The position numbers and the translations under genes are program-made. This document shows positions 25,229 through 34,560 of a DNA stretch of 64,000 bases, piece after piece. The notes under the pieces were generated by a model. It saw only the letters and a list, made by a program, of their open reading frames with translations, was not told the DNA's origin and searched no databases. Location: NCBI GenBank assembly GCA_022822005.1, contig JAJECO010000016.1, positions 61,350-125,349 on the forward strand, given 5' to 3'. How positions within the stretch are numbered: the stretch's first letter is position 1; every line of letters starts with the position of its first letter. This stretch comes from Candidatus Poribacteria bacterium (GTDB lineage Bacteria > Poribacteria > WGA-4E > PCPOR2b).

Positions 25229-26296
25229 ATGAAAGAGTTTGTTAGCAAATCGCTAAATCCGAAAAATTTTGCTCGTGGAATACTTTTCTTCATATTATGC
25301 ACAATTATTGGATTATATCTCAGCTTCTTACGGAGTGATACTGAAAATATCGGACTTGTCTTACGCTCGGTGGAGGTGAAATTCCTGGTTCTTGCAGTGC
25401 TTTGCATGTTCTGCGATTGGTTGTCAGGTGGGGCACGTCTCTACGTTTTTGTTCGGAAGATGTCACCGCACGTGACATATCTGCACGGTTTAAGAGCTAA
25501 TTTGGCCACGCTGTGTATCGGAGGAATCACACCCTTTCAAACAGGAGGACTTGGGCACCTTTATATTTTTAATCGGGCGGGTGTACCGTTTTCAGGCATT
25601 GTGACCACCGGCGTGATCAGTTTCATTGGCACTCTGACGTTCTTGATACTTTCGACAGGTTATGTCGTGCAGCGCGCCCCTGATTTCCTCCCCAAAGCAA
25701 TCACGCTCGTCAGTCAGTATAGTCTTCTGATGTTCGCGTTTACGCTTAGTGTATTCCTTCTTTTACTCATCAAACCGGAAACGGTACTGCTTCCTCTGAC
25801 CCGTATCCAACTGCCAGAACGACGTGGTTTTCGATTTGCGGCAAGTCTTTTAGACCGCCTGATTCTCACCCTTGACAACGTGATCATGGAGCACAAAGCA
25901 TTCACCCGTATGTTCGTCACCGAACATAAACTGGTCTGTCTGCTGAACTTCGTTTTTACGATGGGGATTTATATGAGTCGGTTCGTCGGCGGCTATGTTA
26001 TTGTCCGTGCGTTGGGAGGAGACGCTCCTTTTTGGCATGTTATTGCCGTTCAAGTGATAATCAACTTTGTGACTTTATTCGCGCCCAGTCCTGGCGCAAG
26101 TGGGATTTCAGAGTTTTTGATTGCAATTCTGATGAAACCCCTCCTCGCCTCTGGGGCAATCGGTCTGTACGCACTCATAACACGATTCTTCACAATGTAT
26201 TGCGGTGTTGCCGTTGGCGGAATTGTCTTGATGTCACAGTTGACGAAAGACCTCCGCCGTCGAGAATTAAAAGAAAATGAGGAAATCGCGGAATAG
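25229..26296 (+). CDS. Flippase-like / LPG-synthase-type membrane protein (UPF0104)
   Basis: A 355-residue integral membrane protein of the lysylphosphatidylglycerol synthase TM-region family (DUF2079/UPF0104-like flippase domain). About eight hydrophobic segments are visible, with family segments such as GGITPFQTGGLGHLYIFNRAGVPF and APSPGASGISEFLIAILM. Members are thought to flip or modify lipids. The soluble aminoacyl-transferase domain of MprF is absent. The frame opens upstream at a GTG (25175) without RBS; the ATG at 25229 has CAGGAAA about 9 nt upstream and starts just before the first hydrophobic helix. It lies in a plus-strand run with nadC and an SDR gene. Confidence 0.8.
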   Translation: MKEFVSKSLNPKNFARGILFFILCTIIGLYLSFLRSDTENIGLVLRSVEVKFLVLAVLCMFCDWLSGGARLYVFVRKMSPHVTYLHGLRANLATLCIGGITPFQTGGLGHLYIFNRAGVPFSGIVTTGVISFIGTLTFLILSTGYVVQRAPDFLPKAITLVSQYSLLMFAFTLSVFLLLLIKPETVLLPLTRIQLPERRGFRFAASLLDRLILTLDNVIMEHKAFTRMFVTEHKLVCLLNFVFTMGIYMSRFVGGYVIVRALGGDAPFWHVIAVQVIINFVTLFAPSPGASGISEFLIAILMKPLLASGAIGLYALITRFFTMYCGVAVGGIVLMSQLTKDLRRRELKENEEIAE

Positions 26297-26334
26297 ACTC
26301 ATGAGGGGTTTATGGGTTCATCCACGTTTGACTT

Positions 26335-27333
26335 ATGAAGGCTTATGTCACCGGTGGAACAGGTTTTATTGGCAGCCATCTGGTTGAGCAACTTGTTGAT
26401 CAGGGCTATCACGTCACCTGCTTGATCCGTAAAACGAGTAATTTGCGTTGGCTCGCCCCTCTGCTTACCGCAAAATCGTCACAAGTTCGACTAGTCATGG
26501 GTGACCTTCAAGACTCCGACGCTCTGGCAGAGCACCTTCGAGATATCGATTTGGTTTTTCATCTCGCTGGCTTGACCAAAGCCCCGGACGCTGCAACCTA
26601 CGACCGGATCAATGCCGGTGGAACCAAGGCTCTCCTTGAAGCGTGTTTGGCTGCACAGATAGGCTTAGATCGCTTTGTCTATTGCAGCAGTCTCGCTGCG
26701 GTTGGTCCAAGCCGCGATTCGACACCGCAGTCGGAAGGTGTTACGCCGCAGCCGCTGACGGACTACGGCAGGAGCAAGCTCAAAGGTGAGATGGTTGCTC
26801 ACGAGTATGGGAATCGACTACCGATAACGATAATCCGTCCGCCAGCCGTTTATGGACCAAGGGACGCAGACATCTTTCTTTTTTTTCAGATGATTAATCG
26901 GGGCGTAATGCCGATCCTTGGAGAGATGGAAAAGCTGCTGAGTTTGGTGCACGTCAAAGATCTGGTGACAGGAATTTATATTGCGGCTGCATCCGAGCGT
27001 GCAATCGGTGAGACCTATTTTCTGACAGATGGTGAGATTCATACATGGATGGGAATTGAGCGCGTAATTGCTGATGCGCTCGAGAAGTATCCGTTCAGGG
27101 TGAAGGTGCCGTTTTTTTTGTTAGATTTTGTCTCGATCCTCACAGAGACCGCAGCAAAGGTAACGCGCCAAACTCCAACCTTGAACCGCCAAAAGGTGCA
27201 GGATCTGAAGCAGCGGTTCTGGATCTGTGACAGCACAAAGGCGCAAAAGGAGCTCGGCTATCGCCCAACCTATCCCCTTGAAAAAGGGATAAGGAATACA
27301 GCGGAGTGGTATCGGGCGAATGGATGGCTTTAA
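26335..27333 (+). CDS. NAD-dependent epimerase/dehydratase (extended SDR)
   Basis: A 332-residue extended short-chain dehydrogenase. The N-terminal cofactor motif is GGTGFIGSHL, followed by DLVFHLAGLTKA, YCSSLAAVGPS and the catalytic YGRSK (YxxxK). IRPPAVYGPRDADIF and a C-terminal helical domain complete the fold. Members oxidise or epimerise nucleotide sugars, sterols or related hydroxyl groups. The sequence is nearest to the NAD-dependent epimerase / 3-beta-HSD-like group. Substrate unknown. Only 38 bp follow the flippase-like gene, so co-transcription is likely. Confidence 0.88.
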   Translation: MKAYVTGGTGFIGSHLVEQLVDQGYHVTCLIRKTSNLRWLAPLLTAKSSQVRLVMGDLQDSDALAEHLRDIDLVFHLAGLTKAPDAATYDRINAGGTKALLEACLAAQIGLDRFVYCSSLAAVGPSRDSTPQSEGVTPQPLTDYGRSKLKGEMVAHEYGNRLPITIIRPPAVYGPRDADIFLFFQMINRGVMPILGEMEKLLSLVHVKDLVTGIYIAAASERAIGETYFLTDGEIHTWMGIERVIADALEKYPFRVKVPFFLLDFVSILTETAAKVTRQTPTLNRQKVQDLKQRFWICDSTKAQKELGYRPTYPLEKGIRNTAEWYRANGWL

Positions 27334-27399
27334 GTGTGCATTGGTTCATTGGTGTTCCACCTATGGGGATTGTATAAAAAGAAAGTGTAAAATGCTAAA

Positions 27400-27434
27400 A
27401 GAAACCGAGTTTTCAGGAAAAAACGCGGTTTCTA
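27400..27434. repeat. Inverted repeat of the AGAAACCGAG type
   Basis: AGAAACCGAGTTTT and AAAACGCGGTTTCT form a stem with one mismatch. It is one of very few repeats inside the 19-47 kb block, and lies between the SDR and HIBADH-type genes. Confidence 0.6.
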
Positions 27435-27493
27435 CCGCATGATTTTTTAACATGAGCCACAACCTATTATTAATTTCTAAGGAGATGAAAATT

Positions 27494-28402
27494 ATGGCAA
27501 CAACAATTGATCCAAAGAGTACGAGAATTGGCTGGGTTGGGACAGGCGTAATGGGACGCTGGATGTGCCAACACCTCATGGACCTCGGTTATTCAGCGAC
27601 GGTCTACAATCGGACCAAAGCAAAGGCACAACCGCTGCTTGATGATGGTGCCTCATGGGCAGATTCGCCGAGTGAGGTTGCCGCAGCGTCAGATGTTATC
27701 TTCAGTATCGTCGGGTTTCCACCGGATGTGCGTGAAGTCTATCTTGGCGATAACGGCATTTTGAAGGGCACGAAGTCCGGCAGCATTATTGTTGACATGA
27801 CAACTACCGAGCCATCGTTAGCGCAAGAGATTTACGCTGCAGCGAAACCGCAAGGTGTCTCATCCGTCGACGCGCCGGTCTCCGGTGGTGACGTTGGTGC
27901 ACGGGAAGCGCGACTCTCCATTATGGTGGGAGGCGACGGTGATGCCGTTGAAGCTGTTATGCCGCTGTTTGAAGCGATGGGAAAAAATATCGTGCATCAG
28001 GGCGGTGCAGGCGCAGGTCAACACACAAAGATGTGTAACCAGATCACGATTGCTGGAACGATGGCTGGTGTTTGCGAAGCATTGCTCTACGGCTACAAAG
28101 CGGGCTTAGACCTGGAAACGATGCTTTCGTCGATTAGCGGCGGCGCAGCTGCTTGCTGGTCACTTGACAACCTTGCTCCTCGTATTCTCCAACGCAATTT
28201 CGATCCCGGTTTCTTCGTCGAGCATTTCATCAAGGATATGGGCATCGCACTCGATGAAGCTAAGAAGATGAACCTTAGCTTGCCCGGCCTCGCACTTGTG
28301 CATCAAATGTATCTTGCAGTCCAAGCCCAAGGACATGGGCGCTTAGGGACCCAAGCACTTGTGCTTGCTCTGGAGCAGATGTCGAGTACGGAGATGAATT
28401 AG
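27494..28402 (+). CDS. NAD(P)-dependent beta-hydroxyacid dehydrogenase (HIBADH type)
   Basis: A 302-residue member of the 3-hydroxyisobutyrate/tartronate semialdehyde reductase family. Motifs: [12 protein letters not shown] (Rossmann), [15 protein letters not shown] (substrate binding), [13 protein letters not shown] with the catalytic Lys, and [20 protein letters not shown]. It should reversibly oxidise a small beta-hydroxyacid. The ATG at 27494 follows AAGGAG with 10-nt spacing, whereas the frame's earlier ATG at 27452 has none. Substrate not assignable. Confidence 0.9.
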   Translation: MATTIDPKSTRIGWVGTGVMGRWMCQHLMDLGYSATVYNRTKAKAQPLLDDGASWADSPSEVAAASDVIFSIVGFPPDVREVYLGDNGILKGTKSGSIIVDMTTTEPSLAQEIYAAAKPQGVSSVDAPVSGGDVGAREARLSIMVGGDGDAVEAVMPLFEAMGKNIVHQGGAGAGQHTKMCNQITIAGTMAGVCEALLYGYKAGLDLETMLSSISGGAAACWSLDNLAPRILQRNFDPGFFVEHFIKDMGIALDEAKKMNLSLPGLALVHQMYLAVQAQGHGRLGTQALVLALEQMSSTEMN

Positions 28403-28447
28403 TTTATAACCGGCTTCAAACATACCGTAGTTACGCAGGAGAGCCCA

Positions 28448-29041
28448 ATGGCAAGGCAATTGAGAATGGTTCGACCCAATTTGGATGGATTGCCCCAACT
28501 TGAGATTCCAGAGGGGTATGAACTCCGCACCTATCAAGAGGGGGACGATGTACACTGGGCAAATGTGATCAGCGACTCGTTTGGTGGTGAGCGCACAGCT
28601 GAAGACGCCCGCCGTGATATTATGGATCGCGACGTGTTTGAACCGGGTGGGCTCTATTTCACAACCTATCAAGGCACGCCGGTTGGCACGACGTGCGCGT
28701 GGAAAGATACGCTCGATGAGACAGACGTTGGTATTGTCCACATGGTTGGCGTCCATTCTGCCCACACAGGACACAGGCTCGGTAGATGTGTAACACTCAG
28801 CGTACTACTGTATCTTCGCGATCACGGCTTCAAGTGCGCTAAACTGGGCACCGACGACTTTCGGCTGCCGGCAATCAAGACCTATTTGAATCTCGGTTTT
28901 CTGCCAGTCTACGTCGATACCACACAGCCGGAGCGCTGGAAAAAGATTTTTGAGAAACTTAGACTGCCAGCGATGCCGAATCAGTCAGAAAAGATCAGAG
29001 CCGAGATTTCTGATGAGATGTGGGCGAAGGTGCAGCAGTGA
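28448..29041 (+). CDS. GNAT family N-acetyltransferase
   Basis: A 197-residue acyltransferase. The fold is recognised from GYELRTYQEGDDVHWANVI, GTPVGTTCAWKD, VHMVGVHSAHTGHRLGRCV (acetyl-CoA loop, here H-R-L-G-R in place of the usual R-x-x-G-x-G) and a final KLGTDDFRLPAIKTYLNLGF, in the style of MshD-like members. The loop has lost one Gly, so affinity may differ. Role unknown. The preceding ORF is the HIBADH-type gene, 45 bp away, with AGGAG upstream of the ATG. Confidence 0.82.
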   Translation: MARQLRMVRPNLDGLPQLEIPEGYELRTYQEGDDVHWANVISDSFGGERTAEDARRDIMDRDVFEPGGLYFTTYQGTPVGTTCAWKDTLDETDVGIVHMVGVHSAHTGHRLGRCVTLSVLLYLRDHGFKCAKLGTDDFRLPAIKTYLNLGFLPVYVDTTQPERWKKIFEKLRLPAMPNQSEKIRAEISDEMWAKVQQ

Positions 29042-29086
29042 GCTCCTGACAATTGGAAGTTGCGGTGCCGGTGTACTCCGCGAAGA

Positions 29087-30715
29087 ATGACACGCTTCTT
29101 TCGGATTGATCTGGTTCTCATTCCTATCCTGACGATTGGTTTCACTCTCCGCATCGTTGGGCTTGGTGTCGGCTTGCCCGACCGACCTGATCCGCGTGAA
29201 CTACTGATTGCACAGGACATCCTGAATCTGATTGACCTTGCCGCTCTGCCTGAGATCTATAATTGGCCCGGAATCGCTTGGTTTCATCTCATCGTGTTAA
29301 TCGGACTAGCTTTAGATGCGTTGGGATTAGATCTTACAGTCTCTCAAGTCATCCGGCTGGGTCGCTTTATAAACGTCCTACTGTCGACGGCGACTATCTG
29401 GCTGACGTACCGGGTTGGGCACAGGTTTTATAATCGTATTATTGGACTGATTGGTGGCGGCTTGCTCGCCGTAGCAATGCTCCATGCGACGAATGAGTCC
29501 CGCTTCGCGTTAGTCGACGTCCCCGCCACTTTCGGTGTCGCCCTGCTGCTCTGGTTCTGTGCAAGAACAGAATCTGTTTCATTCCATCGCATCGTTTGGC
29601 TGGGCGCTATTGCAGGGATCAGCTTCGCGGTTAAGTACACAACGATTTTCGCAGGCTTGTCCGTTGTCGCGCTCCTACTCTTGCGAGCAGAGCATTTCCG
29701 GGCGTCAGATTCCTGTCTGAAGTTTGGAACTTTCGTCGGGGTCGCAGCGGTAGCGTTCACGATAATCTGCCCGTACTGGCTTATTGATCTCCTTTCCCCA
29801 AAGTGGAATCTATTTTTCGATGCCCTCTTTTACGAGTCCTCGCACTACCAGAAGGGACACTTTGGACTGTTTGCAACCGGTGACATCAATTGGTTCAATC
29901 GGTTCACCTATCTGTGGACACTTCTGCGTTGGGGTATGGGCACACCGTTGGCGTTGCTTGCAACTGCTGGAATCGTACTGGCAGTAATCCGACGAAGCGA
30001 CGGGGATAAAATTCTCCTCGCCCTTGTAATTCCCTATCTGCTATTTATCGGTCTACACAAGCTGAAATTTGCCCGCCATCTGCTGCTGATTTATCCGGCG
30101 TTAGCCCTATTCGCGGCAGGTTGCATAGATAGCGTGAGTACCGCACTCTCTCAATGGAATTGGGCTCGCAAGAATTCGATTCTGAAACAGTGGGCAACCT
30201 CTATCTTAGCCGTCATTATAGCTGGGGCGGGTGTATATTCACTGATCTACACCGCTGCCTTTGCTGGTGTAATGCGATCGTCGCCGACGACTATTGAAGC
30301 AACTGAATGGATAGAATCGAATATCCCGCCAGATAGCGCGGTTGAACGCGAACCTGAAATCTTATTTGACTGGCTTTGCCCAGAATTGGATAGAGAAGAT
30401 ACCGGGACCCAATCAGAATGGGTTATCGTCTCGATGCCGAATGCGGAGGTTTTTTTGAACTACGCCGCCAAGCCAACACAGTATTCCGCAATTGATTGGT
30501 ATCCACTGGAGTCGGTTGATACAGAAACGGCGATGGAATTCTACGATCGGATTCTCGGGCGGTCAGCCCGATATGCCCTCACACAACGGTTCCGGCGTGA
30601 ACCGCGCTTTCTCGGCATACCGATTTCCGACCACGGCGCTCCATTTCCGATCCGGGCGTTGCTGCATCCAGAGATAAGGGTGTACCGGCTGAGTAGCGGG
30701 AACGAATCCGATTAA
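29087..30715 (+). CDS. Glycosyltransferase family 39-like membrane protein
   Basis: A 542-residue polytopic membrane protein with about ten hydrophobic helices and a short soluble C-terminus. The first loop has the acidic signature GLPDRPDPRELLIAQD, and a later one ESRFALVDVPATFGVALLLW, as in lipid-phosphate-sugar-dependent GT39/PMT (ArnT-like) enzymes. These move a sugar from a polyprenyl phosphate donor to an acceptor on the outer face of the inner membrane. The ATG at 29087 is favoured over an upstream TTG at 29060; no strong RBS is visible. The acceptor is unknown. It ends 157 bp before the PolX gene. Confidence 0.78.
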   Translation: MTRFFRIDLVLIPILTIGFTLRIVGLGVGLPDRPDPRELLIAQDILNLIDLAALPEIYNWPGIAWFHLIVLIGLALDALGLDLTVSQVIRLGRFINVLLSTATIWLTYRVGHRFYNRIIGLIGGGLLAVAMLHATNESRFALVDVPATFGVALLLWFCARTESVSFHRIVWLGAIAGISFAVKYTTIFAGLSVVALLLLRAEHFRASDSCLKFGTFVGVAAVAFTIICPYWLIDLLSPKWNLFFDALFYESSHYQKGHFGLFATGDINWFNRFTYLWTLLRWGMGTPLALLATAGIVLAVIRRSDGDKILLALVIPYLLFIGLHKLKFARHLLLIYPALALFAAGCIDSVSTALSQWNWARKNSILKQWATSILAVIIAGAGVYSLIYTAAFAGVMRSSPTTIEATEWIESNIPPDSAVEREPEILFDWLCPELDREDTGTQSEWVIVSMPNAEVFLNYAAKPTQYSAIDWYPLESVDTETAMEFYDRILGRSARYALTQRFRREPRFLGIPISDHGAPFPIRALLHPEIRVYRLSSGNESD

Positions 30716-30872
30716 AATCCTTCTCAATCAGAGACGTACTGCCCAATATCTCCATAACTTGCCTCCCATAGACAGCTGGTGTTAGAGGCGGCAAACCTTT
30801 TGCACCTTCCTTCCCTGTGTGGTAGAATATTCCCACGCATCACACAACATACCACAAAGAAGAGCACACAAA

Positions 30873-32591
30873 ATGACAAACGACGAAATTAGTGAAGTTT
30901 TCAGGAATATCGGCAACCTGCTTCAGATCAAGGGCGACGCTTCCTTTCGTACCCGGATTTATGATCGTGCGGCGGAAACAATTGATGAACTCTCGGTGGA
31001 TCTACATGACTTAGCAGAGGCGGGCGAACTTCAATCGATTCCGGGTATCGGCAACGCCATAGAACAGAAAATTATTGAAATGCTGGAGATAGGACAGTGT
31101 CGTTTCTACGATAACCTGATTCAGGAGATGGGCGTTGAGGCGTTAGATCTGATCGCTATTCGGGGCGTTGGGGTGAAGACAGCGGGCCGGTTTTATCAGG
31201 AATTGGGTGTAAAAAGCCTCAGTGATCTTCGAGAAGCGATTGATACAGGTCAGCTCGGTCAAATGCAACGGATGGGTGCCAAAACAATTGCGTCAATCGA
31301 TGAGGGTTTGCAATTTCTTGAGAAACAGAGAAAGATGCGGTCACTTCGGCAGATTTTACCGATTGCAGATGCAGTTTTTAATGCGCTGAGCGGCAACTCG
31401 GATATCAAACGGGTGGAATTCACCGGGGACTTTCGCAGGCACGAAGAGATGTTACAAAGCCTTGAGTTCGTCGCCGAGTGCGACAGTTCGCAGGGGATTG
31501 TTGATGTGTTATCCGAGGTGAAAGGTGTAGCATCTCCGGGGATAGAGGATGACCTCGGCGTCATTGCCTCGGTGGATAGAGGATTTCCGTTACGGGTTTA
31601 TTGCACGAATACGACGGAATATGAAGCAACTCTGTTTGCAACAACGGGCGCCGAAGCACATGTAACACGCCTTAATCAGGTTGCAGCATCTCATGATATT
31701 GAGGCAGTGGGCGAACGGATGCCAGATTGGTCGAAAGATAAGACGGAATCTGATATTTATGCTCAACTTGGTTTGTCGTTCATCGCCCCTGAATTACGAG
31801 GCGACGCTGATTCGATCAAGGCAGCATTGGCAGATAATTTGCCAACCCTTATCGAGCAGGAGGATTTACGGTGTGATTTGCATATGCACACCAACTGGAG
31901 CGATGGACGGGCAACACTTCGGGAAATGGTAGAGACCGCAGCATCACTTGGACATGAATATATCGCCATTACCGACCACTCCGAAGCATCACGGGTTGCC
32001 AACGGCTTAACACCGGAACGATTGCGGGCGCAGATTCGACAAGTTCGTGAACTCAACGCAGAGATCGATGGGATGGAGGTGCTTGCGGGTTCAGAGGTCG
32101 ATATCCTGAAGGACGGCAGCCTCGACTTTCCCGACGAACTATTGGTGGAACTGGACCTCGTTGTGGCCAGTGTCCACGCGGGTCTATCCATGGGCGAAGC
32201 GGAGATGACCGACCGTGTCCTCCGCGCAATCGAAAACCCGTATGTTACTATCATCGGACATCCGACAGGCCGTCTGCTGGGCCGGCGTCCGGGGTTCGCA
32301 ATCGACCTTGACGTGGTGATTGATGCAGCGGTGGCAAATGGTGTGGCGTTAGAGATTAACGCTGCGCCCAGCCGATTGGATCTCGAACCGGGTCCGGTGC
32401 GGAAAGCGCGCGACCGGGGCGCCTTATTATCAGTCAATACCGATGCACACTCAGCCCCTGACTTAGCGCGTGCTTTATTTGGGATCAATGTTGCCCGGCG
32501 CGGTTGGCTGGAGAGAGCTGCGGTTCTTAACACCTACTCGCTGCCAGCACTAAAAGAAATGATGGGCGGGCGGTTGAGGAGTAACGGATAA
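30873..32591 (+). CDS. polX: PolX-like protein with degenerate polymerase site and intact PHP domain
   Basis: A 572-residue protein with the bacterial PolX layout: helical 8-kDa-like domain (1-70), two HhH motifs (IPGIGNAIEQK, IRGVGVKTAG), a palm/fingers region (to about 320) and a C-terminal PHP domain (about 333-560). The PHP metal ligands are all present: DLHMHTNWSDG, TDHSEASRVA, GSEVDIL, VASVHAG, IIGHPTG, NTDAH. The polymerase site is not: where active PolX has GSxRR...DxD, this has GDFRR (185-189) and Ser-Leu-Glu (196-198), and the third acid before LRV is Pro239. So it is probably a 3'-5' exonuclease/phosphoesterase without polymerisation. The ATG at 30873 has AAGAAGAG upstream. Confidence 0.85.
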   Translation: MTNDEISEVFRNIGNLLQIKGDASFRTRIYDRAAETIDELSVDLHDLAEAGELQSIPGIGNAIEQKIIEMLEIGQCRFYDNLIQEMGVEALDLIAIRGVGVKTAGRFYQELGVKSLSDLREAIDTGQLGQMQRMGAKTIASIDEGLQFLEKQRKMRSLRQILPIADAVFNALSGNSDIKRVEFTGDFRRHEEMLQSLEFVAECDSSQGIVDVLSEVKGVASPGIEDDLGVIASVDRGFPLRVYCTNTTEYEATLFATTGAEAHVTRLNQVAASHDIEAVGERMPDWSKDKTESDIYAQLGLSFIAPELRGDADSIKAALADNLPTLIEQEDLRCDLHMHTNWSDGRATLREMVETAASLGHEYIAITDHSEASRVANGLTPERLRAQIRQVRELNAEIDGMEVLAGSEVDILKDGSLDFPDELLVELDLVVASVHAGLSMGEAEMTDRVLRAIENPYVTIIGHPTGRLLGRRPGFAIDLDVVIDAAVANGVALEINAAPSRLDLEPGPVRKARDRGALLSVNTDAHSAPDLARALFGINVARRGWLERAAVLNTYSLPALKEMMGGRLRSNG

Positions 32592-32622
32592 TCTCGCTCA
32601 ATCAGAACGGGTTTTACAGAGA

Positions 32623-34479
32623 ATGAAGATTCAGATCGCAAATCATATCGTTGATATTGATGAGCCAACACTATACGACTGGATAAAGTTAGGACGTGTA
32701 CCGCGGGATGCCTTTGTATGGTCTGAAACGCTTACTGACGGGCAATGGAAGCCAATTACCGAGCTTCCAGCGGTTCGAAAACTGTGGGAGCTTGATAGCG
32801 ATTCGGAGGGAATAGATAGCGATAAGCTGGCGGCTCTCAAAAACGAGTTCAAAACAGGGCAAGGGTTTCTCAGGTACCCCAAAAGGTTACCGGTAGTGAC
32901 GCTGATCCTAATCGTTTTGAACGTCGCGATTTTTCATCCGCTCGAACTTCGGCTGATTGCTTCTTCCCAAGACTTGAGTCCTTTGATCCAATTTGGGGCT
33001 TATTCTTATCACTTAATCGTAGAAGACGGGGAATATTGGCGCCTACTCACAAGCACCTTTTTGCATGCTCATGCGTTGCACCTTCTCCTGAATATGGGCA
33101 TACTGTTTCTCCTCGGCAGCTTGTTGGAAGGATTGTATGGCAGGAGCCGGTTTCTGTTTCTCTATCTGATTTCCGCTATCGTCAGCAGCGTCGCCAGCTT
33201 ACCTTTTGTCCAAAAGGCGTTGGGTGTTGGGGCATCGGGGGCCGTATTTGGGTTAATAGGTGTAGCAGTCGCTTTAGGCATCCGTTATAAGGATCGTCTG
33301 CCTCGACGGTTGGGTCGGATCCTCGGCTTACGACTACTCCCATTCATTGCAATTGACATTTTTCTTGGGTTTTTCGTTTTTCCGCATTTCAACTACAATG
33401 TCAACAACGCGGCTCACCTCGGCGGACTGTTCACAGGGTTTGTTGGTGGGTTAGTCCTTGCACCGGAAGTTTTTAGCTATCGTGAACGTGAGAGACAGAT
33501 TGTGACGGGGTTGACAGTAGCGCTTGTGGGATTGGCAATTGCCAGCGGTACTATACCGGTCTTCCAAATCCTCAGGAATCCGGGGGAAACGGTGAGGCAG
33601 CAGGTTGATGCAGCATCCCCCACCGACCTAACCGATTATATCAAGAGCCACGAGAACAAAATCCTAAACGCTCCTTACGACCCCGACGCTTATGGAATTC
33701 TTGAAACCCTTTACATCGAAGCATTGAAGACTTTTCCGGAGGATTCGTCTTGGAGGCAGAAACTCAAGCAGTTCTACGAAAAGGCACTCAAAGCAGATCC
33801 AGACAACCCTGTTTGGAATAATAATCTCTTTTGGGTTTATCAAGCAACAGCTTTCGAGCGCCCGGACGAGAAAATGGAGCTTACAGATTACATTGAATTG
33901 TGTGAAAGGGTCGCAGATAAACGAGGCTATAATCGGACACTTTATCTAAACTTGGAATATTTCTACACGCGTGGCAAGGGACTTGCTCCTCAAGAGGGGA
34001 GATTCTGGGATAGGAAGTTGGAAAGGTTCTATTGGAAAGCTGTTAAAGACGACCCTGAGAATGGAACGTGGAGTAATAACTTGGCATGGCTTTACGTCGA
34101 GCAGCGAACCAATCCCCAAGAGACAGTGGAACTCGCTCTGAACGCGGTGAGACAATCACCGCAGGAGAAAAACTTCCTGGATACTCTTGGATGGGCATAT
34201 TTCCGGAATCGACAATATCTCAAATCACTTCGCGCATTTGAGCAGGTTGTCGCAAACCCGATAGAAACCGAGGAAGAATTGAAGGCGCAGGATAGTGGCT
34301 GGAAAGGCATAAGGGAGTTGGTTCAAGCGGAGAAATCTTCCGAGGCGTTGCGAAATTTCAGTCCGGGGTTCTTAAGATTTTATGAACGGCTCTCTCGCCT
34401 TTTCTCGGACGATCGGGCAAATAAGGCAAGACTCGATGCTGTTTTCAGTCTCTTCCAGCAAGGAGCGAATGAAGGTTAG
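32623..34479 (+). CDS. Rhomboid intramembrane serine protease with N-terminal GYF_2-like and C-terminal TPR regions
   Basis: A 618-residue membrane protein. Residues about 1-60 (DEPTLYDWIKLGRVPRDAFVWSETLTDGQWKPI) resemble the GYF_2/'linker' modules that precede bacterial membrane domains. A six-helix rhomboid core (about 90-285) has HLLLN (His153, Asn157), GASG with nucleophile Ser205 and NAAHLGG with catalytic His265. After a further helix (about 294-315), a soluble region of about 290 residues contains TPR-like repeats (YEKALKADPDNPVWNNNLFW, YWKAVKDDPENGTWSNNLAW, two near-copies). It should cleave transmembrane substrates; the TPRs may select partners. It follows polX by 31 bp. Confidence 0.87.
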   Translation: MKIQIANHIVDIDEPTLYDWIKLGRVPRDAFVWSETLTDGQWKPITELPAVRKLWELDSDSEGIDSDKLAALKNEFKTGQGFLRYPKRLPVVTLILIVLNVAIFHPLELRLIASSQDLSPLIQFGAYSYHLIVEDGEYWRLLTSTFLHAHALHLLLNMGILFLLGSLLEGLYGRSRFLFLYLISAIVSSVASLPFVQKALGVGASGAVFGLIGVAVALGIRYKDRLPRRLGRILGLRLLPFIAIDIFLGFFVFPHFNYNVNNAAHLGGLFTGFVGGLVLAPEVFSYRERERQIVTGLTVALVGLAIASGTIPVFQILRNPGETVRQQVDAASPTDLTDYIKSHENKILNAPYDPDAYGILETLYIEALKTFPEDSSWRQKLKQFYEKALKADPDNPVWNNNLFWVYQATAFERPDEKMELTDYIELCERVADKRGYNRTLYLNLEYFYTRGKGLAPQEGRFWDRKLERFYWKAVKDDPENGTWSNNLAWLYVEQRTNPQETVELALNAVRQSPQEKNFLDTLGWAYFRNRQYLKSLRAFEQVVANPIETEEELKAQDSGWKGIRELVQAEKSSEALRNFSPGFLRFYERLSRLFSDDRANKARLDAVFSLFQQGANEG

Positions 34480-34486
34480 TTTGGCT

Positions 34487-34511
34487 GTCAAGATATGAAT
34501 CTCGACCTACA
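34487..34511. repeat. CTAC-tailed hairpin
   Basis: GTCAAGAT-ATGA-ATCTCGAC, followed by CTACAGG; same type as at 6292 and 16973 with one stem mismatch. It lies just after the rhomboid stop. Confidence 0.6.
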
Positions 34512-34560
34512 GGCTCCTTGAAAACGGAAGGTTGCAGATGTTAAAGAAAAGCAGGACGTT

